Of a DNA stretch of 23,190 bases, positions 1 to 7,625 are shown in pieces. The position numbers and the translations under genes are program-made. This DNA is from Desulfobacterales bacterium. Its GTDB lineage: Bacteria; Desulfobacterota; Desulfobacteria; Desulfobacterales; JAUCGF01. Position 1 is the first letter of the stretch. The number at the start of each line of letters is the position of its first letter. The notes under the pieces are model-generated. The model saw nothing but the letters and a program-made list of their open reading frames with translations. It was not told where the DNA came from and did not search any database. The DNA lies in NCBI GenBank assembly GCA_029940345.1, contig JAOZRC010000007.1, forward strand, positions 1 through 23,190, written 5' to 3'.

Positions 1-72
1 TGCCCATGATAGTCTGTACCTTTGTGGTTTCAATGCAGTCGAACCAATCCAGAATAGGGCATATGCTATATC

Positions 73-630
73 ATGCGCATCAAAGAAAACTTTATGATTA
101 CCAACGCAAGAGGCATACCAGTCTCCGCCAAAACTTTGTTCAGAGATTTGAAAGCAGGTGAATACAAGGTCTTGAAGGGTCGGCGCCTAGTCAATGGCCA
201 AATGGTTTATGTCGTCGGAGCGTTGCTGCCTGACGGTGAATATCTGATCCTCGCAACCGATAAAAATCCCGAAACAGCACTTGAAGAATATAAAAAGCGT
301 CAGGGAATTGAAACACTTTTTCAGTGCTTAAAAGGTCGCGGTTTCAATTTTGAAGATACTCACATGACATTTCCTGATCGTATCGATAAATTGATCGCTC
401 TGCTTGCCATCGCCTTTAGCTGGTGCCATGCAACCGGCGAATGGTGTCATTCACAGAAACCGATTAAAATTAAAAAACATGGGCGTAAAGCCGTCAGTAT
501 TTTTCGGCTTGGCTTAGATCACATCGGAAGGATCTTGCACAACATTTCCGAGTTATATCACGAATTTTACAAAAATCTTAAGATTATTCTCGGGCCTCTT
601 ATATTAATGAATTCTCACGATACTTCTTAA
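73..630 (+). pseudogene. IS4-type transposase, C-terminal remnant
   Basis: This is the C-terminal part of a DDE transposase. The IS4-family signature Y-x2-R-x3-E-x6-K is complete at Y73, R76, E80 and K87 of the 185-residue reading frame, and E80 would be the third catalytic acid. The opening residues MRIKEN match the part of the family that lies after the second catalytic Asp, so the first half of the enzyme is missing. Upstream (1-72) all frames are interrupted or degenerate; one frame reads WFQCSRTNPE, stop, GICYI directly before MRIKEN, which suggests the same gene continued in a decayed form. The remnant cannot encode an active transposase alone. Beyond the stop, 635-676 holds an imperfect hairpin (CTATGA/TCATAG) around the palindrome CTGTACAG and may be part of the element's end, but this is uncertain. 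It abuts the accessory genes of a second element, so it may have replaced that element's transposase. Confidence 0.8.
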
Positions 631-680
631 ATTCCTATGAGATAACTAATTTTTGTCCTGTACAGTGATATCATAGTTAA

Positions 681-1058
681 TCATGTCGCCTTGGCCTTTA
701 TTTGGTTTAAGATTTGACCCAAAGTTTGGATTTGATCGTTTTGCGTGTGATGAGGTGCATCCAGGGAGAGTACTTGATACAGGGGCTTTTGAAACGCAAT
801 CAAGCCGATCTGAATCAACTGGTTGCGCGCTTGGGCCAAGGTTTGCGCATTCATGTCAAGACGCCGCGCGATGGTGGGGTCGCCGTAATAGCTATGCCCT
901 TTTGCATCGGCCACGGTGACTAAAAACAGATAAAGCGCGGCCGCCGCATGGCCGCACTGCTCAATATAGTAGTCGCGCACCAGACGGTGATCCACCCAAC
1001 TGAACTGTTGGGGGATGATGCGGATACGGTTGGGACAAATGGGATATTTTTGAATCAT
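681..1058 (-). CDS. Small winged-helix-like protein, mobile-element accessory gene
   Basis: The 125-residue protein has no Cys cluster or membrane segment. Residues 18-45 (PQQFSWVDHRLVRDYYIEQC) and the central stretch ALYLFLVTVADAKG followed by SYYGD, ARRLDM and ARNQLIQIGLIAFQKPLYQVL read like a helix-turn-helix or winged-helix fold with a helical lead-in. The start is an ATG with AAGGAG six bases upstream, a clear ribosome binding site. From recollection of the family, proteins of this kind sit beside a zinc-finger-like partner in IS21-like mobile elements of anaerobic Proteobacteria and Desulfobacterota; I cannot test that here. Its upstream partner (stop at 961) overlaps it by 98 bases, more than is usual. 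No transposase or helper ATPase follows: the IS4 remnant begins only 50 bases beyond its stop. The role is inferred as DNA binding or control of the element. Confidence 0.65.
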   Translation of the reverse strand: MIQKYPICPNRIRIIPQQFSWVDHRLVRDYYIEQCGHAAAALYLFLVTVADAKGHSYYGDPTIARRLDMNAQTLAQARNQLIQIGLIAFQKPLYQVLSLDAPHHTQNDQIQTLGQILNQIKAKAT

Positions 1059-1554
1059 GGCAATCTCCTTGGTTGTTGTTTAAGCCTTTAAGAATATCGA
1101 TGCCGGTTTGTTGCATACGACGGATAGTCTTTGCAATGTGATCTTGTAACGCATATCCGGTTAAATTAGCTATTAGTCCAATTAATACAGCATGTTGTGA
1201 GTTTAAGACATCTTGCAACGCATCTGATGGCCCATCACCCAAGGATGCCATATTGCTTATATTTTCAGTTATTTTTGGATTTAAGGAATCTTGTAACGCA
1301 TTTGGGGCGGCGGGCGTCGGTCTTCGCCAGTAGCCGGGATTGGCCTTGCGCCACTCCTGGACCCGTTTGACATTGTCCGGTCCACGAAAGTGATTTCGGT
1401 TTTCTGGTTTTTGCAGCCATCGCTTTTGACTGGCGGCCTTTCTGGCTTTGCGACATTCTGGTTTATGACAGTACTGCTGGCGATTGGCATTACGAGCATC
1501 CGGTTGGAATAACTCGCCGCAATGACGACATTTTTTGCTTTTTATCCTGGACAT
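961..1554 (-). CDS. Zinc-finger-like protein with ALQD repeats, mobile-element accessory gene
   Basis: From the ATG at 1554 the protein has 197 residues. That start is chosen over an upstream TTG at 1578 because GAGGAGG lies ten bases before it. Near the N-terminus a C-x2-C-x16-C-x4-C pattern (CRHC, then YCHKPEC) followed by basic residues is a plausible zinc-binding, DNA-contacting module. The second half carries three copies of an ALQD motif (NALQD, DALQD, YALQD) spaced 26 and 23 residues apart. The last 32 residues or so overlap the next gene in another frame and look like out-of-frame sequence (Pro, Ser and Gly rich), so the original stop may have been lost. With its downstream partner it resembles the accessory pair of an IS21-like element. 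The precise function is unknown; ALQD repetition at protein level appears to be a family trait, but this is from memory. Confidence 0.6.
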   Translation of the reverse strand: MSRIKSKKCRHCGELFQPDARNANRQQYCHKPECRKARKAASQKRWLQKPENRNHFRGPDNVKRVQEWRKANPGYWRRPTPAAPNALQDSLNPKITENISNMASLGDGPSDALQDVLNSQHAVLIGLIANLTGYALQDHIAKTIRRMQQTGIDILKGLNNNQGDCHDSKISHLSQPYPHHPPTVQLGGSPSGARLLY

Positions 1555-1582
1555 TGGTCTGGTTCCTCCTCGGATCAATGTT

Positions 1583-1596
1583 ACAAGATTTCTTGT
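1583..1596. promoter_or_regulatory. Operator-like perfect palindrome
   Basis: ACAAGA-TT-TCTTGT is a perfect 6-bp inverted repeat with a 2-bp spacer, 29 bases upstream of the zinc-finger-like gene's ATG. It is the right size and place for a dimeric repressor site. The protein that would bind it is unknown; one of the two downstream genes is a reasonable guess. Confidence 0.3.
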
Positions 1597-1632
1597 CGTT
1601 TTGGGAGCCAGAATAAAGGTTAAGAAAATGAG

Positions 1633-1654
1633 GGAAGAAGATAGGAAGAAGATA
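1633..1654. repeat. 11-bp tandem duplication
   Basis: GGAAGAAGATA occurs twice in perfect tandem, within an AT-rich, purine-rich stretch upstream of the mobile-element accessory genes. No function is apparent. Confidence 0.8.
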
Positions 1655-1709
1655 TTTTATAAATAAATTTTTGGAAGAAAATTCAGAAGAAAATAGTGCG
1701 ACGATTCTG

Positions 1710-1749
1710 CATTTTCAAACCGCCATAAATAATACATTTTCAGGTCGCC
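1710..1749. repeat. Terminal-type direct repeats of an IS21-like element
   Basis: CATTTTCA-N4-GCC occurs at 1710-1724 and again at 1735-1749, a 25-bp period; an inverted TGAAAATG lies at 1808-1815. Multiple short repeats at the ends are a known trait of IS21-family elements, where they bind the transposase. The position, upstream of the two accessory genes, fits the right end of that element. The exact boundary and any target duplication cannot be fixed because the left half of the element is gone. Confidence 0.4.
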
Positions 1750-1922
1750 GCTGACAACCTGTACCCTGTATCGCTCTTTTCAATGTCCCAAAAGACCATA
1801 TTGCCACTGAAAATGCCATTTATCAGCATGGTTTTAATGAAATAACAATGTATTAGTTTGGCCCTACCTCAATCCACAATCCACCCGGAGTAAATCAGCA
1901 CGCTGCCAGACGGGTTGAAAAT

Positions 1923-3698
1923 TCAAATCTCTGCCTGCACCAACCTGTCAAAGCCTATCGAAACCACACTGTAACAACGCAGCCGTAATTTGTCACCATA
2001 AACAGATTCCAATGTCTCGCGATAGCCTTTGAGTTCAGTTTTCGCCTCTGCAAATTTGCGTTTAACCGGTACCAGCGTTTTCAGTTCAGAGTCAGTCATC
2101 TTCCCTGCTTCAGCACCGCTCAGATTGTTATCCTTCAAGCTCACGTATTTGAATTCAAACAGAAAATCAAGCAATTGAAATTGGCGCTTGTCAGGCCGCA
2201 CGATCATGGTCATATCGGCATAACCCCGTTCAAGCGCGGTTTCTGAGTCTGTAATGTAAAGGGTGTCGTTGTGCAAAAGAGACAAAAAAGCGGTTTTGAC
2301 AGTCAGTTCATTTGCCCAGCGATAATCGCGATTGTCGAACGCTTTGAAACAGTTCTGTTCGATGAAATCGCATACCGGCTGCAGCGCGCCTGTTGTGTAA
2401 AAATTTCGGGTAACCGGCATGGCCTTGCCAGTATTTAAGTCAGGCAGTAAAAGATCCGTGATCGTTTCAACGTACAGTTTTTTGACAGCCAGATTGGGGA
2501 TTCCTAAAACAGGTTCGCTGATTTCGCTTTCTCCTTTTATTGTCAGCACGCCGAAGAAATATAATAACGACGCCATAAAGTCGCCGTCTTTGACAGCATA
2601 TAACATATCTTCCACACCGAACCGGCGGGCCAGCGACGAAATGATGATCGGATTATTTTCATTCAAAGCATCCATAATCATCTCGTCACCGTCAGGCAGG
2701 CCGGCAATATAAGTGAGTTTGCTCCGGTCCATCGCCATATTGTCATCCAGCATCTCTTTGGGGTATTCACACCATTTTTGAAAATATTTCATAAAATAGA
2801 GCGCCATCGTCGGGTTATAAATATAATCGCCGCGGCGTGATGTGAAACGGTATCCGTCGTAGTATCTTTTTATCATTTCAAGCGCTTCGGCAACCTTATC
2901 ATTCTCAAATTCGCAGGCCTTGCCGATCTGCCGGAGGGCCGCATTGATTTCCGTCTCGTTAAAGCCGCACAGGTCGTTAAAATCCGGGTCTGAGCAAATC
3001 CTCTCGGCAATATTATGACCGCTGGTAATATCGCTCATCACGACAGGCGAAACGCCGGTAATAAATGCTCTGTCCAACCCGTATCCTTTGGTAGCGAATT
3101 TGACAACCTTAAACAGCGCCTTGAGACAGCCCTCGCCGTACACCAAAGCTTTGTACCGCTCTTTGCTGACTTCACGATTCATCATCAGTTCATTGGCGAA
3201 ATTATCGTATTCGTCAATCAATAAATATAACTTATGCGATGTCTGGCTGACGGAGGTCAATAAGGACTGGAACGACGCCTGAGCGTCTTGGGGATAAATT
3301 TTAATTTCAAGAGAGAGCTGCTGTTTATAATAACCGGCAAAACGGCTTATGGTTTCATTGAGATAACGATGCAACGCAGAACGAATAGCGTGCGCCTCGC
3401 CGGCCGGCTCGACTGCTGAAAAATCCCATTCCAAAACAAAATATTGATTATGCCGCACAGTGGGATTGCTGCCGATGGCAAGCTTGCCGAACAACAGTTC
3501 AAATTCATCCGCTTTGGCAATGTCATAATAATATTTAAGCATGGAAAGCAGCAGGCTTTTGCCAAAACGGCGCGGACGGAGGAAAAGCAAATGGTCTCCG
3601 AAGTCTTCGATCATCGGAATGCGATCTGTCCGGTCTGCATAAAAATAGCCGTTATCAATAATTTTTTTATAATCAGATATACCGTAAGGGAATTTCAT
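1923..3698 (-). CDS. AAA-ATPase-like protein with C-terminal PD-(D/E)XK nuclease domain
   Basis: This is a 591-residue member of the AAA-ATPase-like/PDDEXK_9 group, a very common but functionally obscure protein type of anaerobes. The N-terminus MKFPYGISDYKKI...YFYADRT is characteristic. The P-loop variant RPRRFGKS lies at residues 41-48 and the Walker-B-like LIDEYD at 160-165. Near the C-terminus D495, then E515-x-K517 (FEFKYV), form the D...ExK nuclease signature. The ATG at 3698 is preferred to an in-frame GTG at 3731 because GCGGAGG lies just upstream and the family begins at this point; the GTG also lies inside a repeat. The gene stands alone, flanked by GTGAACGGTT repeats on its upstream side and mobile-element debris downstream. 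The cellular role is unknown; defence or mobile-element functions have been suggested for such proteins, but nothing here proves it. Confidence 0.9.
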   Translation of the reverse strand: MKFPYGISDYKKIIDNGYFYADRTDRIPMIEDFGDHLLFLRPRRFGKSLLLSMLKYYYDIAKADEFELLFGKLAIGSNPTVRHNQYFVLEWDFSAVEPAGEAHAIRSALHRYLNETISRFAGYYKQQLSLEIKIYPQDAQASFQSLLTSVSQTSHKLYLLIDEYDNFANELMMNREVSKERYKALVYGEGCLKALFKVVKFATKGYGLDRAFITGVSPVVMSDITSGHNIAERICSDPDFNDLCGFNETEINAALRQIGKACEFENDKVAEALEMIKRYYDGYRFTSRRGDYIYNPTMALYFMKYFQKWCEYPKEMLDDNMAMDRSKLTYIAGLPDGDEMIMDALNENNPIIISSLARRFGVEDMLYAVKDGDFMASLLYFFGVLTIKGESEISEPVLGIPNLAVKKLYVETITDLLLPDLNTGKAMPVTRNFYTTGALQPVCDFIEQNCFKAFDNRDYRWANELTVKTAFLSLLHNDTLYITDSETALERGYADMTMIVRPDKRQFQLLDFLFEFKYVSLKDNNLSGAEAGKMTDSELKTLVPVKRKFAEAKTELKGYRETLESVYGDKLRLRCYSVVSIGFDRLVQAEI

Positions 3699-3716
3699 AA
3701 CAGCCTCCGCAGTTAA

Positions 3717-3946
3717 TATGTAACCGTTCACGCCGCCCCTCTGGTTACCGCGCCGGAGCTTATGAACGAGCTTTTCGCCAGCCCTCCGGCCTGCTTTTTT
3801 TCAATACCAATAAGTCATTTGATTAAATATGTTTTGGTATGACTTGCTTGGCAGGTCGGGCAGGAGTGAACGGTTGCGTTATAATAAACGCAATACCCTT
3901 ACATAGCATTTGTTAAATGGTTTTGGCAAGAGTGAACGGTTACATA
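3717..3946. repeat. Inverted and direct GTGAACGGTT repeats
   Basis: A 15-bp perfect inverted repeat, TATGTAACCGTTCAC at 3717-3731 and its complement at 3932-3946, brackets the space between uvrA and the AAA-ATPase-like gene. A third, direct copy of the core lies at 3866-3875; the copies at 3859-3875 and 3925-3941 share GGCA(G/A)GAGTGAACGGTT. No target-site duplication is visible at the outer ends. Other small structures inside are a 7-bp hairpin TTGCGTT/AACGCAA (3874-3893) and a GCCGGAG/CTCCGGC stem (3752-3790) followed by a run of T that could be a weak forward-strand terminator. This may be a decayed element or a binding-site array. Confidence 0.6.
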
Positions 3947-3963
3947 CACCGGATACTTACGAT

Positions 3964-6792
3964 TCAAATCACCTTTCGCAAAAATTGACCGGTGTAAGAT
4001 GCTTGAATGGCCACGATTTGTTCCGGAGTTCCGCATCCGACAACTTCGCCGCCGTCATCACCGCCTTCGGGCCCGAGATCAATAATGTGATCAGCGCATT
4101 TAATCACATCCAAATTGTGTTCAATCACTATGATGGTATTACCCGTGTCCACCAGGCAGTTAAGCACTTCAAGAAGTTTTTTAATGTCATGGATATGCAA
4201 ACCGGTGGTGGGTTCATCCAAGATATAGAGGGTGCGGCCCGTAGCTCTTTTACTTAACTCGCGCGCCAGCTTCACCCGTTGGGCTTCGCCCCCGGAAAGC
4301 GTGGTGGCGGCCTGGCCGACGTGAATATAGCCTAAGCCGACATCCGCCAGCGTTTTGAGCTTGGGTTTGATCGTGGTTATATTTTTAAAAAAAGCCGAAG
4401 CCTGATTTACGGTCATGGCCAGAACATCGGCGATGTTGCGGCCTTTATATTTAATCTCCAGTGTCTCCCGATTGTAGCGTTTCCCCTTACACACATCACA
4501 CCTGACATACACATCCGGTAAAAAGTGCATTTCAATTTTAATGATGCCGTCACCGGCGCAGGCTTCACACCGACCGCCTTTGACGTTAAAACTGAAGCGG
4601 CCTGGTTTATATCCTCTCATACGGGCTTCAGGCGTTTTGGCAAAAAGATCACGAATCGCTGTAAAAACGTTTGTGTAAGTGCCCGGATTGGAGCGGGGGG
4701 TGCGACCGATGGGAGACTGGTCAATGTTCACCACTTTATCAACATGTTCAAGACCGGTAATTTTTTTATAGGCGGCCGGCCCGGGACGTGATTGATAGAT
4801 GCGACGGGATAAGGCGGGATGTAGGGTTTCCAACAATAGCGATGACTTGCCCGATCCGGATACGCCGGTAATGCATATCAGACAACCGAGCGGGAATTCA
4901 ACATCAATCGATTTGAGATTATTGGCATAAGCGCCCCAGATCACCAATTTGGGGCCATTTCCTTTGCGGCGCTGCGAAGGTGTTTCAATTCGCAGACGCC
5001 CAGACAGATACTGGCCGGTTAATGAATCGGAAGCATGTAAAATCGCATCAGGTGTTCCTGAAAAAACGACATGGCCCCCATTGACGCCGGCTCCAGGGCC
5101 CATATCCACGATATAGTCACAGGCGCGAACAGTTTCTTCATCATGTTCAACAACCAGTACCGTGTTACCCAGATCGCGCATCTTCCGAAGCGTTGCCAAA
5201 AGACGCTGATTATCACGCTGGTGCAGTCCGATACTGGGTTCATCCAGGACATAGAGAACGCCGGTGAGTTTGGAACCGATCTGGGTGGCCAGTCGGATTC
5301 GCTGGCTTTCACCGCCGGATAGGGTTTGCGCGGACCGGTCCAAAGTCAAATAGGATAATCCAACATTTTCCAGGAAGCCAAGCCGGTCACAGGTTTCTCT
5401 TAAAATCGGCTCCGCAATGACCTGATTTTTGGTATCAAGCGTCAGGTTTTTAATAAATGAATGCGCTTCGGCCACGGAAAGCGCTGTCAGTTCGGAAATC
5501 GTCCGGTCGCCGATTTTTACGGATCGGCTGGCGCGGTTCAGTTTCCCTCCCTGGCATTCGGAACAGGGGCGCGAATTCATGTATTGTCTGATCTCTTCCC
5601 GGGTTGAGTGTGAATCGGTTTCCAGGTAACGCCGTTTAAGATTGGGGATCAGGCCTTCAAAAGTATTGGAGAAGGTGCGCCGACGTTGATTGCGTTCAAA
5701 ATAAAACGTGATGCGCTCCTTCCCTGAGCCATGCAGCAGCACTTGTTTGAAATTGTCCGGAAAATCCTGATAGGGCGTATAAATATCGACGCCATAATGG
5801 GCGGTGAGGGCGTCTAAAAATTCGGTAAAATGCACGCTGCTACGATTGGCCCATACGGACACGGCACCTTCCCGAAGGGATAAGTGAGGCTGATCAATAA
5901 TCAGATGCGGATCAAATTCGTCAGCGACTCCTAAACCGTCACATTCAGGACAAGCCCCCTGGGGTGAATTAAATGAAAAACTGGCCGGCGTAAATTCAGA
6001 ATAGCTGACACCGCATGATATGCAAGCCGCTTTTTCGCTAAAAACGATATCCGATTGCGAATCATTTCCCTTTTCTTTTTCATGAATATTCACACTGACC
6101 AAGCCATCAGATAATGACAGCGCCAATTCCAGCGAATCGGCAATTCGATTTCGCATTTTCGCTTTAACTGCCAAACGATCAACAACGACATCAATCGTAT
6201 GTTTTTTCTTAGGGTCTGGTTTGCCGATGTCTTCAAAATCGACTATTTTACCATTGATGCGGACTCTTGCAAAACCATCCTTTCTTAAACGATTTAGAAG
6301 ATCAGCATGCGCGCCTTTTTTATTATTCACCAAAGGTGTCAAAATAATAATTTTAGTTCCGTCTCCCAAGGCCATCACCTGATCCATAATCTGATCAACC
6401 GACTGCCCTGTTATGGGTTGCCCGCATTGATAGCAATGCGGTGTTCCGACACGGGTGTATAAAAGACGCAAATAGTCATATATTTCAGTAACGGTGCCAA
6501 CAGTGGAGCGAGGATTGTGACTGGCACTTTTCTGTTCAATGGCAATCGCCGGCGAGAGCCCTTCGATGGCGTCAACATCCGGTTTTTCCAGGCGTTCGAG
6601 AAACTGGCGCGCATAAGTGGACAAAGACTCCACATAACGACGCTGCCCCTCGGCATAAAGTGTATCGAATGCCAGTGTCGATTTGCCGGAGCCGGATAGC
6701 CCGGTTATCACAATCATTTTGTCACGCGGCAAGCAGACATCAATATTTTTCAGATTATGCTGGCGAGCGCCTCGTATAATAATTTTTTTCAT
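3964..6792 (-). CDS. uvrA: UvrABC excision nuclease subunit A
   Basis: UvrA is the damage-recognition ATPase of nucleotide excision repair; it acts as a dimer and loads UvrB at DNA lesions. The protein has 942 residues, the usual length. It contains both ABC modules: GLSGSGKS near the N-terminus and GVSGSGKSS in the second half, with the signature stretches [12 protein letters not shown] and [12 protein letters not shown]. Zinc-binding CxxC pairs are present (CYQC, CISC...CPEC, CSEC, CEAC...CDVC). The ATG at 6792 is chosen over a TTG at 6813 because [19 protein letters not shown] aligns with the family's usual N-terminus; only a weak GGA lies upstream. It is transcribed alone, away from the dnaA-like gene. 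A possible promoter is listed separately. No key residue is missing. Confidence 0.97.
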   Translation of the reverse strand: MKKIIIRGARQHNLKNIDVCLPRDKMIVITGLSGSGKSTLAFDTLYAEGQRRYVESLSTYARQFLERLEKPDVDAIEGLSPAIAIEQKSASHNPRSTVGTVTEIYDYLRLLYTRVGTPHCYQCGQPITGQSVDQIMDQVMALGDGTKIIILTPLVNNKKGAHADLLNRLRKDGFARVRINGKIVDFEDIGKPDPKKKHTIDVVVDRLAVKAKMRNRIADSLELALSLSDGLVSVNIHEKEKGNDSQSDIVFSEKAACISCGVSYSEFTPASFSFNSPQGACPECDGLGVADEFDPHLIIDQPHLSLREGAVSVWANRSSVHFTEFLDALTAHYGVDIYTPYQDFPDNFKQVLLHGSGKERITFYFERNQRRRTFSNTFEGLIPNLKRRYLETDSHSTREEIRQYMNSRPCSECQGGKLNRASRSVKIGDRTISELTALSVAEAHSFIKNLTLDTKNQVIAEPILRETCDRLGFLENVGLSYLTLDRSAQTLSGGESQRIRLATQIGSKLTGVLYVLDEPSIGLHQRDNQRLLATLRKMRDLGNTVLVVEHDEETVRACDYIVDMGPGAGVNGGHVVFSGTPDAILHASDSLTGQYLSGRLRIETPSQRRKGNGPKLVIWGAYANNLKSIDVEFPLGCLICITGVSGSGKSSLLLETLHPALSRRIYQSRPGPAAYKKITGLEHVDKVVNIDQSPIGRTPRSNPGTYTNVFTAIRDLFAKTPEARMRGYKPGRFSFNVKGGRCEACAGDGIIKIEMHFLPDVYVRCDVCKGKRYNRETLEIKYKGRNIADVLAMTVNQASAFFKNITTIKPKLKTLADVGLGYIHVGQAATTLSGGEAQRVKLARELSKRATGRTLYILDEPTTGLHIHDIKKLLEVLNCLVDTGNTIIVIEHNLDVIKCADHIIDLGPEGGDDGGEVVGCGTPEQIVAIQASYTGQFLRKVI

Positions 6793-6831
6793 CGTTTGTC
6801 CAAATTGGTTCAAAGGTCCGAAAGCGAAACA

Positions 6832-6861
6832 ATATTAAGTTAAAAATCAAAGCGAATGCAA
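6832..6861 (-). promoter_or_regulatory. Candidate promoter of uvrA
   Basis: On the reverse strand, TTGCAT and TAATAT are separated by 18 bases, about 40 bases upstream of the uvrA ATG. The match to the housekeeping sigma factor consensus is moderate. No LexA-type box is obvious nearby. Confidence 0.3.
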
Positions 6862-7437
6862 GGAATATTAAGATTCCGTTGCAAAACAGGAAACGCTGAA
6901 TTCTGTTTATAACTTTAGATATAGTTAAATTTGTTGATAATATGGCCGAATTCTAAAAATAGTGTATTTAAAGGCAGTTGAAATTTTCATGATAAAAATC
7001 AGGTTTAAAATTAGCACCTTAAAAATTGTTAATAACCTGGAAATTAAAGTACCGAAAAGTCAGTTTTTCAGGTTTGACACTTCCTTAGCGATGCACTATT
7101 AAGTCCCCAAGTTTCGTTGAACGGCCTTTCAAAAAACGGTGATACGTCATCCGTTCCTCAGTTTCTTAAACCGCTAAACACCGATAAAATATTTTCCCTG
7201 TTGTGGTAGAAATGCAGGCTTTAGCTTGCTGATAAAAAAAATAGCCCTTTTGTTCACAAAGCTTTGTATCAAATACTTTCAGATCAAAGGGGCCAATTGA
7301 GCGTCTTAATGTCGAATTGCACGGATTATCATTGAATGCGTCAATCCGCCAGAGGCCGCCAGAAGTGTGATTGCTGTGAAAGTGCATCATCCCATGGTGA
7401 AACGATATCGGATCAAATAGTCCGAAAAAAATATATA
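6862..7437. other. Long AT-rich stretch without a convincing gene
   Basis: This lies between two divergent genes (uvrA and the dnaA-like gene). The only open frame of any length is a 94-codon reverse frame at 7166-7450 with no recognisable family, few features of a real protein, and a start region inside the arm of a mobile repeat, so I do not annotate it. There is one DnaA-box-like TTGTTCACA near 7254 but no cluster. The forward strand holds TTGACA-N17-TATTAA at 7074-7102, which could be a promoter. Confidence 0.5.
7074..7102 (+). promoter_or_regulatory. Candidate sigma-70-type promoter
   Basis: TTGACA is followed after exactly 17 bases by TATTAA, a 4-of-6 match to the -10 box. It points toward the dnaA-like gene but lies over 500 bases before its ATG, with the miniature element in between. 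It could be the original promoter of that gene, leaving a long leader, or serve nothing now. Confidence 0.35.
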
Positions 7438-7445
7438 CATTTGAA

Positions 7446-7584
7446 GGCATCCTTCATAATAGCTTAAAAGTAGTTTACACTTTCATGGGGAGTGCTGAAC
7501 CGAAGGTTTAGCAAAGGCCAGCGTAAACGCTAAACCTTCGGTTCAGCACTCCTTTAAAGTGTTAAGCGGAAAATGAAGGATGCC
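7446..7584. mobile_element. MITE-like palindromic element, copy 1, with 8-bp target duplication
   Basis: The 139-bp element begins with GGCATCCTTCAT and ends with its exact complement (7573-7584). It is flanked immediately by the perfect direct repeat CATTTGAA at 7438-7445 and 7585-7592, the mark of transposition with an 8-bp target duplication. Inside is a second, perfect 24-bp inverted repeat (7489-7512 and 7529-7552; arm begins GGAGTGCTGAACC) with a 16-base loop. It is too short to code for a transposase, so it must have been moved in trans. It lies 41 bp upstream of the dnaA-like gene and would form a strong hairpin in any transcript crossing it. A second copy is at 10176-10315. Confidence 0.9.
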
Positions 7585-7625
7585 CATTTGAAAATCAATT
7601 AAAAAAAACTAAGGTGTGAAACCCG

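Larger units (their letters stand above)
1597..1922. other. Intergenic stretch without a gene
   Basis: About 330 bases separate the accessory genes from the AAA-ATPase-like gene. Apart from the tandem duplication and the CATTTTCA repeats listed separately, I see no coding potential, no RNA gene and no convincing terminator. The two flanking genes point the same way (reverse), so this space should hold the accessory genes' promoter and the 3' end of the ATPase transcript. Confidence 0.5.

Noticed and set aside
3699..3731. GTG start of the AAA-ATPase-like gene
   Set aside because: It lies in the GTGAACGGTT repeat; the ATG at 3698 has a good GGAGG and the typical family N-terminus.
7166..7450. 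94-codon reverse open frame
   Set aside because: No family resemblance, a start region overlapping a MITE arm, and a composition typical of chance frames in AT-rich DNA.
6814..7625. Possible replication origin beside the dnaA-like gene
   Set aside because: Only one DnaA-box-like 9-mer with a mismatch (near 7254) and no cluster of boxes or AT-rich unwinding repeats.
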